The notes under the pieces are model-generated. The model did not search any database. It was not told the DNA's origin and saw only the letters and a list, made by a program, of their open reading frames with translations. The translations under genes and the position numbers were made by a program. A DNA stretch of 64,000 nt from Gossypium raimondii. Its lineage: Eukaryota > Streptophyta > Magnoliopsida > Malvales > Malvaceae. Of this stretch, positions 11,629-22,158 are shown piece by piece (within the stretch, counting starts at the first letter, position 1; each line of letters opens with the position of its first letter). Location: assembly GCF_025698545.1 (NCBI RefSeq), contig NC_068569.1, positions 12,648,001 to 12,712,000 on the forward strand, given 5' to 3'.

Positions 11629-12901
11629 TGGGTAGCATAGCAGAAAGATGGAGAGAACTAAGTGGGGAGAAGAAGTGGGAGGGTTTATTGGAACCCCTTG
11701 ATAATGATCTCCGCAAGTTAATTATTCATTATGGTGAACGAACTCAAGCTGTTATAGATGGCTTTATTGGCGAAAAGGTATCGAGATGGGTTGGATTGAG
11801 CCGATACTCAATGGAGAACTTGTTCCGCAAAGTGGGGTTGGAGATAGGCAATCCATACGAGTACAAAATAACCAAATTCCTTTATGCAAGGTCAGAAATC
11901 CAAATCCTTGATTGGTTTTGCCCTGGGGAATCCAATTGGATCGGCTATGTGGCAGTGACCACCGACCAAGGAAAGGCAGTCTTGGGAAGGAGGGACATTT
12001 TGATCACTTGGAGAGGAACCAAGCGAACCTATGAAATGATTAACGATCTTCAAGCAGATTTAGTCTCAGCCGCTGATATTCTTGGAGACGATGAAAATCC
12101 AAGGGTGCACCATGGTTGGCATTCTATATACACTGCTCAAGACCCCAAATCCATTTACAATCAAACCAGCGCCAGAGATCAGGCAAGTTTAATTTATTTT
12201 ACGTACTTAATGTATTGTCCATATCGAATGCTAATAATTACCAAGTTATTTTATTTCAGGTTCTAAGTGAGGTTAGGAGACTGATGGATTTTTACAAAGA
12301 CGAAGAAATCAGCATAACTTTGACAGGCCATAGCTTAGGTAGCGCAGTGGCCACTCTGAATGCAGTTGACATTGTTACCAATGGATATAACAAGCCGACA
12401 AGCAGACCAGACAAGGCTTGCTTGGTCACTGCCATTGTATTTGCCAGCCCTCGCATTGGGGACTCAGGCTTCAAGAAAGTCTTCTCAGGACTGAAAAACC
12501 TTCGTGTCTTGCGCATCGAAAATGAGTTAGACATCGTCCCTTCACTGCCGTTACCATTACCTTTACTAAATTATACCCATGTTGGGATGGAATTAGTGAT
12601 CGATGCCCGAAAATCTCCATACTTGAAAAGCCACGTAGATTTGAATAAGAATCTGATGATTGCTCATCAGTTGGAGATTTACCTGCATGGAGTTGCAGGT
12701 ACACATGGGGACAAAGGAGAGTTCAAATTAGAGGTTAATCGAGATATCTCACTTGTAAACAAATACCTGGATGCACTGAAAGACGAACATAAAGTTCCAA
12801 CTAAATGGTGGATGGAGAAGAACAAAGGAATGGTTCAGCAAGACGATGGTTCCTGGATATTGGATGATCATGAACCAGATCATCCTCCAACTCTAACATA
12901 A
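11628..12901 (+). CDS. Class II phospholipase A1 (DAD1-like lipase), intact, GC-AG intron
   Basis: Hydrolyses the sn-1 acyl ester of phospholipids or galactolipids; class II members have no transit peptide and are probably cytosolic. Exons are 11628-12182 and 12260-12901, 398 residues in all. The N-terminus [13 protein letters not shown] matches the family start. [13 protein letters not shown] and LITWRGT precede the nucleophile elbow TGHSLG with Ser210; a probable Asp lies in [10 protein letters not shown] and His in [13 protein letters not shown]; the C-terminus has [10 protein letters not shown]. The 77-bp intron begins GC (12183-12184, context CAG|GCAAGT) and ends TTTCAG at 12259; the paralogue at 4.2 kb has GT at the same site. 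Without splicing the frame stops at 12264-12266. Upstream non-ATG codons in the duplicated leader are rejected as starts because ATG 11628 matches the paralogue's start. Confidence 0.92.
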
Positions 12902-15900
12902 TCTATTTTTAGATAAGCTTCATATGATGAAGGCTTTATGTTCCAACTTACGGGTTACTTTTAATTACTTGTACAAGTATAGTTATTAAGGATAAGAATT
13001 TATTGCAGTTTATGTGTATATTTCTTGTGAAATTATACTCATTGGAGTGTATCAACCAAATACAAAAAATGGTATTATGTAGAGTCGGGTAGGGTTTTTC
13101 TCATTCTTTTTCTTTTTAATCTCCTTTTTTCCAATTGATTAAGACAAATAATTGCCTAGATTTCCCAGATGGGTAATTGATATTTTTTCCTTTTGACCAT
13201 GGATGGTATATGCTCAGTCTTGCCTTGTGGGATTGGACATAATCCAGTGTTGCCATTTTATTTATCCATTTCTTTGGACAAACATAGATCACTTTTTTTT
13301 TCAATGTTTAATAATAGGACAACTAAGCTTCTTGTTCTTATAAGAACCCGAAAAAGGAAACGGATCTTAATTAGTGTTTTCATCATTTTATTAAGAAACC
13401 TTTCTTTGTTTTTATTAAGGAATTGCTTTTTATTTATCCTAAATCAGCAGTGAAATTGATATACAACTAAAGTTGAAACTTTTTTGCAACATAATATGAA
13501 AGCTGAGGTTACAGCACAATCATATAAACATAGAAGAATTGGTAAAGCTCAATTTAACAAGATGTGAAGAGATGTTTCTTAACACAGCAGTCCGCATCTT
13601 ATTGGCCCTCCTCGATTGCTTCAATGATATTTATCCTATTCGAAAACTACTTCCCTGTGAAGGTGGCACAATCCTAATACTTTCTTCCATATATGTACAT
13701 TCAAAGAAATATGGTTTCTGGTTTCTTGATTTCTTCATACACAGGGTTTCCTTCTAAACTTTCATTTTATTTTTTTTCAACTATGATCCATATCGATTTT
13801 ACGATCTATAAAGATTAATTCTTTCGACATATGTGATTGTTTCTCTCAACAATATCATTTTTTCATAAAAATAAAACATGTCTTAACTTTATACTCGACT
13901 TTTGTTGGTAAGCTAAAATATATGTTTTTCTAAACATTATTTATTAGTTTAATGGTATGTTATCTTATGAGGTATGATTTGATATGGGATGTAAATATGA
14001 TAGGAACAACATTGTTGGGAGCGATAATCACGAATCTCAAACATAAACTATAAAATAGATATGAAGAATATAAAAAAAGAAAGAAAGTTATATCACAAGT
14101 CACAACCACGAAAAGATGATTATTACTATTATTATAATGAAACATTAGTTTATTATAATTATTATTAATTATTTTCATATTTAAAGTAATTACCAAACTT
14201 ACTTTTTGATTATCGAAATAATTTTTGATATAATCAATCAGTTTTATTTTCTTTTTAGAGTGGAGTGAAGGGTCGATGCAAGGCAAAGAAAGCCTAATTT
14301 GGTCCATTGGCATAGTAGTTGGCCTAACTTAAATGAAATATAGTGGGCCAGCATTAAATTGGATCAAAGAAATGAAATAACGTTAGTGATAGTTTCTTTT
14401 TTCAAAGCACCGTATGGTAGGTTTTTTCTTCTTATTTCTTTTTAGCAAGAAGGAAGCATAAATATTTTGGAGGGTAAAATTTGAATTATCACTCTTTGAA
14501 AGATATAAAAATTGTAATTTCATTATTAAATTTTAAATTTTAAAAGAGTTAAAATACAAATTTCGATCCCAACTTAAGTGAAATTATGAAATTGAATTTT
14601 TTTGTTGTTATTATATTTATAAATGATGATGTATACCTGTTTAATTTTAGTGCAATCTTTTTTTTAAGAATATTCGTGCCAATCTTAAACTATTATCTTA
14701 ACTTTAAATTTTATAATTAGCAAAATATATATTAATAATATTAATTTATACGTAATTAATTAAATTAAAAGTTAAAATCTCCTAGCGTAAGGGAGAGTTC
14801 ACTCTAGTGTATATTAGTTTTATATTTTTATTTGATATTTAGGAGTGTTCTTTTCGCTTATAAAATTTTAAAATATAAATAAGTTGGCATACTTTATGTT
14901 ATTTACACTAAAAGAATTATATAATTTATAAATAAATTTCTTTCGATTACACTTAATCAGAGATGAGATGAGGATGATTAAGAATTTATAAGATAAAGAG
15001 TAAACTATGGAAGGGTCGTAATTTATGCAATACTTAAATTAAATAGTGGATGATAGCAAGCTTTGGAGAATTTTTTAATAGAGTATAGTTAATATGTGAG
15101 CTCATACCTCTTACTTTGCATCTTAGGTTGTTAGTTACTTTTGAAGTTGTTGCTCTCAAAGATTTGTGGGACTAGTTGTAGTCAATTGAAGTGTATGTCA
15201 CAGGTTGTTGGTTACTATGCCTTATCGTCTAACTTCTATCAAGAGTTGTTGTCTAGACACGATAGTTATGTGTTATTCAATTATTTCATGCTATCTATCG
15301 GTTTATAAAAGCTTAAGTTGTAGAGATTGTTAATTATCTTAAGCTTAAAACCTAAACTTTGTGTATAAGAATATGTTCTCTCTTAAAAATGACTTGGTGA
15401 AATCCTATATAATGCAACTAGAGAAAAACACACTAGGTTGGAATTGTTTTGTCATGAATTAATGTATTTAGTGGGTGTAAGAGTGTGTGATGATGTGTCC
15501 CTTGAAGGAGTAAGAATATATCTCTAAATAAATGATCAGTAGTACTAATTAAGTGAAAGTAAAGTTTAAAGAAGTCAATTTATTTGACTTTGTTGTTAAG
15601 AAATAAAGTTGTATGGTTTAAGTGAAAAATTAATTTACTCTAAAATCAAAATTCAAAATTATACCAAAACATAAAATTATTAAAATTACATTAGAAAGTT
15701 ACCAACTTACCATGGGGATACAAAATTTTGTATATAATTTTAGCGGGTTATTAAGATTTATTGCTTTCTTAAAATTACGTTAGGAACTTACCAAAATTAA
15801 AGTTTTCATTAAAAGTAATTAACAAAACAATTAATTACATGAAGTAGTTGTTGACATCCACATAAGAAATCTTTTAGTTGCTTTAGCTCCACCACCACAT

Positions 15901-16654
15901 ACATATATTAATTTTATTTAATAATTAAAATATATTAAATTAATTTACACTATTTTTAAATTTAATAAATTAAAAATAGATAATTAAAATTAAAATAAAG
16001 TAATTAAACCATAATATATTAAAACACATGTGATATTAACTTAATTTTTAAACAGTATTAGAATGATTTTAAATATATTTACATATTTAATTTTGTTAAT
16101 AGTGTATAAAAAATAAAACATAAATGTATGTTTTAGTTTTATTTAAAAATTGATAAATTTTTGTATAATTTCTTAAAACCGTTAATTTTATTTTTAAATT
16201 TAATGTAATTATTTATAAATAAAATGTAGAATATTGTATATTATAATGGATTAGATATTAATGAATGAAGATGTCAACTTGTTGCAATTTTAGTTTGCGA
16301 TATATGAATGTTTCCATGATTTTAATTTAAAAGGTGCCTCACTAGTGAAGATGACAAGTGAAAAAGAGAGTGCATCCAAAATATTATTTCATCTAAAACA
16401 TTACAAATGACGAATATAAATAGGTGGATCCTTCCACTAAATTACAATTGAAAGCAATTCTATTATATATTACATTGAAAAATAATTTCTAAATTAATGT
16501 AATATAAAAATAAATAAATTGCACACAATGGTCAAAGTTTATATTAAAAGCCAGATTAATTCTTTATTCAAAAATAAATAATTTAATTTTTTACGTTAGA
16601 TCAAAAAGTAAATTAGCATTTTTTTTGTTAAAAAACTAACATGGCTAATAGAAT
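12902..16654. other. Long AT-rich intergenic region
   Basis: No gene is supported. Several small open frames exist, but their translations are rich in Phe, Ile, Lys and Asn as expected from AT-rich noise. No complete element ends were identified. Confidence 0.55.
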
Positions 16655-17283
16655 TAGAGGTGAACAACACTTGATTCGATTATAAAAAATCCAAAAAAAT
16701 TTGAATTTCGAGTTAGTCGAATTGAGTTATTCAATTTATTTGAGTTATTCGAGTTTCGAGTTCGAGTCTAGTTGCACTTTACAATTCGAATAACAGATTG
16801 ATGTAAATACCCTTTTAGTCCCTATCAGTTTTGAAAATGAACAAATTAGTTCCTCTAAACAAAAATTACAAAAAAAATTCAAAATATTTATAAAAATTCC
16901 AAATTTTTATTTTAAGAAATTATATATATTTAAAAAATCTAAAAAATATATATAAAGAAATTTAAAATTTCAAAAATTTTCTAAAATAATAATTTTGGGA
17001 TCTAAATAAGTTTATTAATGATTAAATTATCATACTAAAGCAATTTTTATGATTTTGTTTTGAAAAAGTTTTCAAATATATATGGCTTCAAATTTATATA
17101 CTTTAACATGTTTAATATTTTAAATGAACTCGAACAATTTCACTCAATTCGACTCGATTTGAATTTCATTTTACTCAACTCTATTCGAAAAAAATTCAAA
17201 TCGAGTTAGGATAATAAAATAAGATTCGCCAATTCGATTAACTCAAAATTTTTTTACTCGATTTGATCAAATGCTCACCCCTA
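16655..17283. mobile_element. MITE with terminal inverted repeats, possibly hAT-like
   Basis: The left end reads TAGAGGTGAACAACACTTGA. The reverse complement of the right end reads TAGGGGTGAGCATTTGATCA. Both continue into CGATTATAAAAAA-like and CGAGTTAnTCGAATTG-like blocks, and further CGAGTTCGAGT/ACTCGAA motifs are scattered inside. The 8-bp flanks AATAGAAT and AAAAGAAG-like agree only partly. No coding capacity. Confidence 0.55.
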
Positions 17284-17585
17284 AAAAGAAGAACTAGACA
17301 GTTATATAACATGCTATGCATATCTCATAATGATGTACAAGAAAAAATTAATTTACTTTTTTTTTTATCTAACATACACATCCTTTTAGTAAAAAAGACA
17401 AACTACTCCTAGTATCGAAATCCATATACCTACAACCAACTCATTTGGTAGCTTTTCTAATTTGGTAGCTTTTAAAAAATTAACTAGGCGGCCGTTTTTA
17501 TCACATCTTACCAAAAATTATGTTATTTGTAATAGGTAGATTTTATTTTATTACGTCTCCTCTCCTGGTATTTTGCATATCCAAA

Positions 17586-19264
17586 ATGGCTTCATTGTAT
17601 TCTCTCTGTTTATCAAAACAACAATTGTTTGGCATCCTTTTGATCCTAACTTTCTTTTCAAGTTCGAGTGCAAAGAGATGCTACAGATCAATTATCAGCT
17701 TTGGAGATTCCTTGGCTGATACAGGGAACTGGGTCATACTTTTACAACAAAATAAACCTACACCTGCCTTTCCACCATTTGGGGGGACTTACTTCAATCG
17801 ACCAACAGGCCGATGTTGTGATGGTCGTTTAATCGTTGATTTTTTTGGTACTGCATCTTTGAAACTCCAATCTAGTAACTTTAGATTTTGGAAACATGAT
17901 TTTAGATATGCTTGATGGATAATGATCTTTTTGAGTGTTTGTTTGTTTGTCGTGGATTTGTAGCTCAGAAACTTGGACTTCCATTGGTGCCACCATATTT
18001 TCGAGATGCTAATTGCAGTAATTGCCGAAAGTTTCAAAAGGGTGTAAATTTTGCTGTGGTGGGAGCAACAGCGCTTGATAATGCATATTTGGCACGAAAA
18101 GGAATCATTAATGAACTCACAAACGTTTCTTTGGGAGTGCAATTGGGTTTATTGAAAACATTATTGCCATCTCTTTGCTCCTCATCTTCAGGCAAGTATC
18201 TGCAGATGCTGTTGTTCTTACCTAATAACCAAAAATGTACCATCGCTTTCAATTATATGGGGCAGACAGGCCAAGAATTTATAAACTGTCATAATTGCTT
18301 AGTCATTCGGCGACGGATTTTCTATTGAAAAATAGTTGATACCAATTATTTTACGTTCATGGTGATGATTCACAGCTTGCAATGAATTCCTTAATAACTC
18401 GTTGATTCTTATGGGAGAGATTGGAGGAAATGAGTTCAACCTTGCATTCATTCAAGGAATTTCGAGTGAAGTGATAGGAGGATTAGTCCCTGAGGTTATC
18501 AAAGCCATTTCTGCAGCAATTGAGGTAACATTCCTGTCCTCTTTTGCTAAAGTTTTTAGTTAGCACAATCAACATGGATAGTGACACCAAGCTTTTCACA
18601 CAAAATTTTCAAAGAGTAAATCAACTGTATTGCATATATCTTTAATATTAATGGACGGTTGCTTCAATACAACGTGTAGGAGTTAATCGAGTTGGGGGCG
18701 ATGACATTTGTGGTTCCTGGAACTATACCACTTGGATGTCTGCCGGTTCTTCTAACGCGTTTTCGGACTTCTAATAAGCAGGCTTATGATCGCTATGGTT
18801 GTTTGATATGGCTAAACGACTTCGCCCACTACTATAATGAATATCTTAAAAAGGAACTAGAAAGTATGCGAAGGCTTCATCCTCGTATCAATATTATCTA
18901 CGCAGATTATTACCAGGCTTCAATGCCACTTTATCTTTCTCCAAGATCGTTTGGTACGTTTTCTGTTCTGACCACGAAAACCTGATAAAGTTAAAGCATA
19001 TATGTTGTTATTTTTCACTAATAGGTTTGTATGCCAGGATTTAAAAGCACTCTGACTGCATGTTGTGGAGGCGAAGGTCCATACAATGTTAACGTGACGT
19101 TAAGTTGTGGTGATCCAGGCACGAAATCCTGTGATGACCCTTCCTCCTATGTTAACTGGGACGGTGCTCATTTCACAGATGAAGCCCATAGGGTGATCTC
19201 CAATGGTCTTCTGGATGGTTCATGTACCATTCCTCGGTTTGAGTTCCCCTCGTGTGCCTCATAA
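17586..19264 (+). CDS. GDSL esterase/lipase, five exons
   Basis: A secreted serine ester hydrolase of the plant GDSL/SGNH family; the natural substrate cannot be told from sequence. Exons are 17586-17847, 17964-18191, 18376-18524, 18680-18953 and 19038-19264, totalling 1140 bp and 379 residues, the usual length. Phases join as 1, 1, 0, 1. Residues 1-29 look like a signal peptide. Block I is [11 protein letters not shown] (nucleophile Ser42), block II has VVGATALDN, block III reads GGNEFN (Asn182 kept; the usual following Asp is Glu) and block V is [11 protein letters not shown] (Asp345, His348), so the catalytic residues are present. Intron 2 starts GC (CAG|GCAAGT, 18192-18193) instead of GT. 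ATG 17586 is chosen over 17520 because it opens the signal peptide directly. Confidence 0.9.
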
Positions 19265-20004
19265 TTATATTATAATCTACTCCGAGTGAATAACGGAATT
19301 AAGATCAAAGCAAAATGATGCTTTTCTTCTTGTATTTAAAGTTCTTTAAGTGTGCATTCCTGCTAAAAATGTCATTGGCTGTGAAAATTGAAAAGCATCG
19401 AGGCTGGAAAATAAAGTAAATTCCTTCTTCTCTGGGATAAGTAATTGAATAAATTAATTTCTCCTGTTAGTAATATGTACCGAGTAGGTCTTGTACTTTT
19501 CCATACATCGCCTACTTTTTTGAATGAAAAAAATAGTGCATCGTGATAAATTTAGTCCTCAACATTTATATTTTTGTTAAAATATTAATTATTAATGTTG
19601 TTGGCATGACAACTCAGTATAGCGATCTATGTACACACCATTTATTTTATATGTCATGTTAATAAATAATTCAAAATTATAAAATCAAAATCAAAATTTA
19701 ATAAAATAAAGTTCATAAAAATTTAAAATATTTAACATGGAGTACACGTGAATTCTCATGTAGACTACCGTGTTTAAAAATTAACTTTAATTAGCATTTT
19801 CTTAAAAATATTATTTTGGGTCTTTTAAAAAAGACTCTTTTAAAAATGTTGAATGTCAAATTTAATTGGAAAAGAATAAGGGTCAAATTGATAATCGATG
19901 TATATGTTAAGAACTAAATTTGATATAATGAAAACCCGGTATATAAACATTGAAGCATTGAAGTAATCTTAGCTAACTTTTAACAGGTAGATATCAGAAT
20001 CCGA
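19265..20004. other. 3' flank of the GDSL gene
   Basis: 3' UTR and AT-rich spacer up to the Mutator-like element. Nothing coding seen. Confidence 0.55.
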
Positions 20005-20773
20005 GGGTTTTTTACACAAATAATACAAAAAAATATCAAAATAATACAGGCATTTTATTATGTACCAAAATGGTACAAACAGTAGTGGAGGGACTGCCAC
20101 AGGCGGCACCAATGGTGCCAGTGGCAGAGGCGGCACCCCACATTTGTTCGTATTTTTCTTATTTTCGAATTTTATTACTTTCAAAAAATATACTATTTTT
20201 ATATTTTATTATTTTATATTATTTTATTACATAAAGTTTGAAATGTATTAATTTAGTGTGTTTTTTTATATAAATTTTGTAAAAAACCCTCATTTTGGCC
20301 ATTTGTTCGTATTTTTCTTATTTTCGGATTTTATTACTTTCAAAAAATATACTATTTTTGTATTTTATTATTTTATATTATTTTAGTACATAATGTTTGA
20401 AATGTATTATTTTAGTGTGTTTTTTTATATAAATTTAGTGAAAAACCCTTATTTTGGCCATTTGTTCGTATTTTTCTTTTTTCGGATTTTATTACTTTCA
20501 GTAAATATACTATTTTTGTTTTTTTATTTCTTTTCGTATTTTATTTTTTCATAAACATATTTTTTCGGTATTTTATTTTTAAAACTATTTTTATAAAAAA
20601 TCCGAAAACAAGAAAAATATGAACAAAGGGGGGTGCCGCCTGCGACAGTGGCACCTTTGGTGCCACCTGTGGTAATCCCTCCACTACTGTTTGTACCATT
20701 TTGGTCATAATAAAATGCTTGTATTATTTTAATATTTTTTTAATTTTTTATATTATTTGTGTAAAAAAACCCC
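20005..20773. mobile_element. Non-autonomous Mutator-like foldback element with internal tandem repeats
   Basis: The left arm begins GGGTTTTTTACACAAATAAT. The reverse complement of the right arm begins GGGGTTTTTTTACACAAATA. The arms stay similar for about 140 bp, through CATTTTATTATG, ACCAAAATGGTACAAACAGT, AGTGGAGGGA and a GC-rich CAGGCGGCACC block. Flanks AGAATCCGA (19996-20004) and AAAATCCGA (20774-20782) match at 8 of 9 bases, the 9-bp duplication expected of Mutator elements. The centre holds about three tandem copies of a unit near 158 bp, starting CATTTGTTCGTATTTTTCTT at about 20141, 20300 and 20459. No transposase frame. Confidence 0.8.
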
Positions 20774-20869
20774 AAAATCCGAATTTCATCTTGACGTAGA
20801 AGGCAAGCACAGCCGCAAACACATTCTGACAATGTCAAATCCATTTTTTTTTAAAATCCGTAAATGCCT

Positions 20870-20954
20870 CCTTAATACCATCCAGGAATTAACAAATCTA
20901 CTGAATGGATGTCGGCCAGTTTATCTAGTCCTTTTTCAGACTTCTAATAAGCAA
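20870..20954 (+). pseudogene. Relic of a second GDSL esterase/lipase (exon 4 fragment)
   Basis: The frame reads AIQELTNL-like, then NGCRPVYLVLFQTSNKQ. This corresponds to the exon-4 region of plant GDSL lipases and to [16 protein letters not shown] in the intact gene at 18.7 kb. At the DNA level CTTCTAATAAGCA is shared with the intact gene near 18768-18780. The usual stretch before GC (about a dozen residues including VPG) is deleted, and sequence homology stops at the poly-T tail of a LINE fragment. Confidence 0.7.
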
Positions 20955-20956
20955 GG

Positions 20957-21160
20957 TTTTTTTTTTTTTCATCAATAAGCAGGTTTTATTAGTAATAGCA
21001 GCAGTCCATAGAAGCAACAGCACAAAGAGACAACAAGATCACCTTAGCAATCAGCCAATCACCGAGAACAATTAAAAGCCAAGCATAAAAGACAGTTCCT
21101 ACTAGACATCTAATTTAGCTAATGAATCAGCGAAACCATTAACTTCCCTGTAAATATTCA

Positions 21161-21203
<43 letters not shown>

Positions 21204-21700
21204 TACCAATCAAGGCAATAAGCGCCTGTTCATGCAGCCATTGAGATGTTACAAAGACCAAGGCAATTTTAATGGCATGGACCTCTGCATCATTCGACGA
21301 CATAACACCAAGAGGGCCTGAGAACATACACCGATGGCACAGCACCCCGCAGCAACCAGCAGGGCCGAGTCAGCAATTGGAGGCATCCATTCAACTCTAC
21401 GCGTCAGGATCCTCACCCTCAAATCGTCATTCATCAGTCTAGGAGAAATCCAACAAACAACTTCTTTAATTAAGTCAGAACCACCCAAAGCATTAACCCA
21501 ATGCAAAGATCGTAATTTACGAAGGAAACCATCCCATACTTTGTTGTTAAAGATCGAGTCGTTTCCCATAAGCCACAATATCCAAATGGTTGTCCCACAA
21601 ACATCTAGCAACCTTTTCCTAGTAAGGCCCCAGAACTCAAAATCAAAACATTGAATCAAAAGATCCTTAACCGACTTGGGGATTCGATTCCTCACTGCGT
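20957..21700 (-). mobile_element. 5'-truncated LINE relic (reverse-transcriptase tail and RNase H)
   Basis: On the minus strand 21695-21249 encodes a stretch with WILWLMGNDSIFNNKVWD, the segment after the reverse-transcriptase domain of plant non-LTR elements. An overlapping frame at 21345-21220 encodes SGPLGVMSSNDAEVHAIKIA, an RNase H core block. The frames do not join, so it is decayed. A T13 run at 20957-20969 is the poly-A tail read on the minus strand and gives the 3' end. It landed in or beside the GDSL relic. Confidence 0.75.
21165..21202. repeat. (CA)19 microsatellite
   Basis: An uninterrupted CA dinucleotide run inside the LINE relic. Confidence 0.95.
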
Positions 21701-22158
21701 TCTTCTGTTCATAGGAAAAAATTGTAGAAAAGATGGTTTTCTCAGGAGTTTATTTATCCCATTGAAACAATAGTAGTAGTTGGTTAATTTCAAGTGACCT
21801 CCAAAACAATTGACATAATTAATGCATTCAAGCTTTACCAATTTTACCCTTTCGGTAACAACTCTATTCTTAATCATTGCAAGGACTCGTTTGGTCTGAT
21901 TCTAACAGACAACACTACTATTCACCATTTGGTCATATCATTTAGCAATCATTGCTCAAAATAGTTTAGTAAGTGGACCTTATACATCAAAGAGAAAAGC
22001 CTCAACATTTAATCAAGTTGCTATGATTACAAAGTTTAATGCAGTAACAAGATTAACAGAAATCTCATCCAAGCCAAGTTACTCTGCCCCATCTATCTTA
22101 TTTCCAGCTTATGGTGCTTCCAGTTTGTCTTTCCCTAAACATTTCAGAATCAACAGCT
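21701..22158. other. Spacer downstream of pyruvate decarboxylase
   Basis: 3' flank (on the minus strand) of the pyruvate decarboxylase gene. No distinct feature seen. Confidence 0.5.

Noticed and set aside
21165-21202. CA run as a CRISPR-like or satellite array
   Set aside because: Simple dinucleotide microsatellite.
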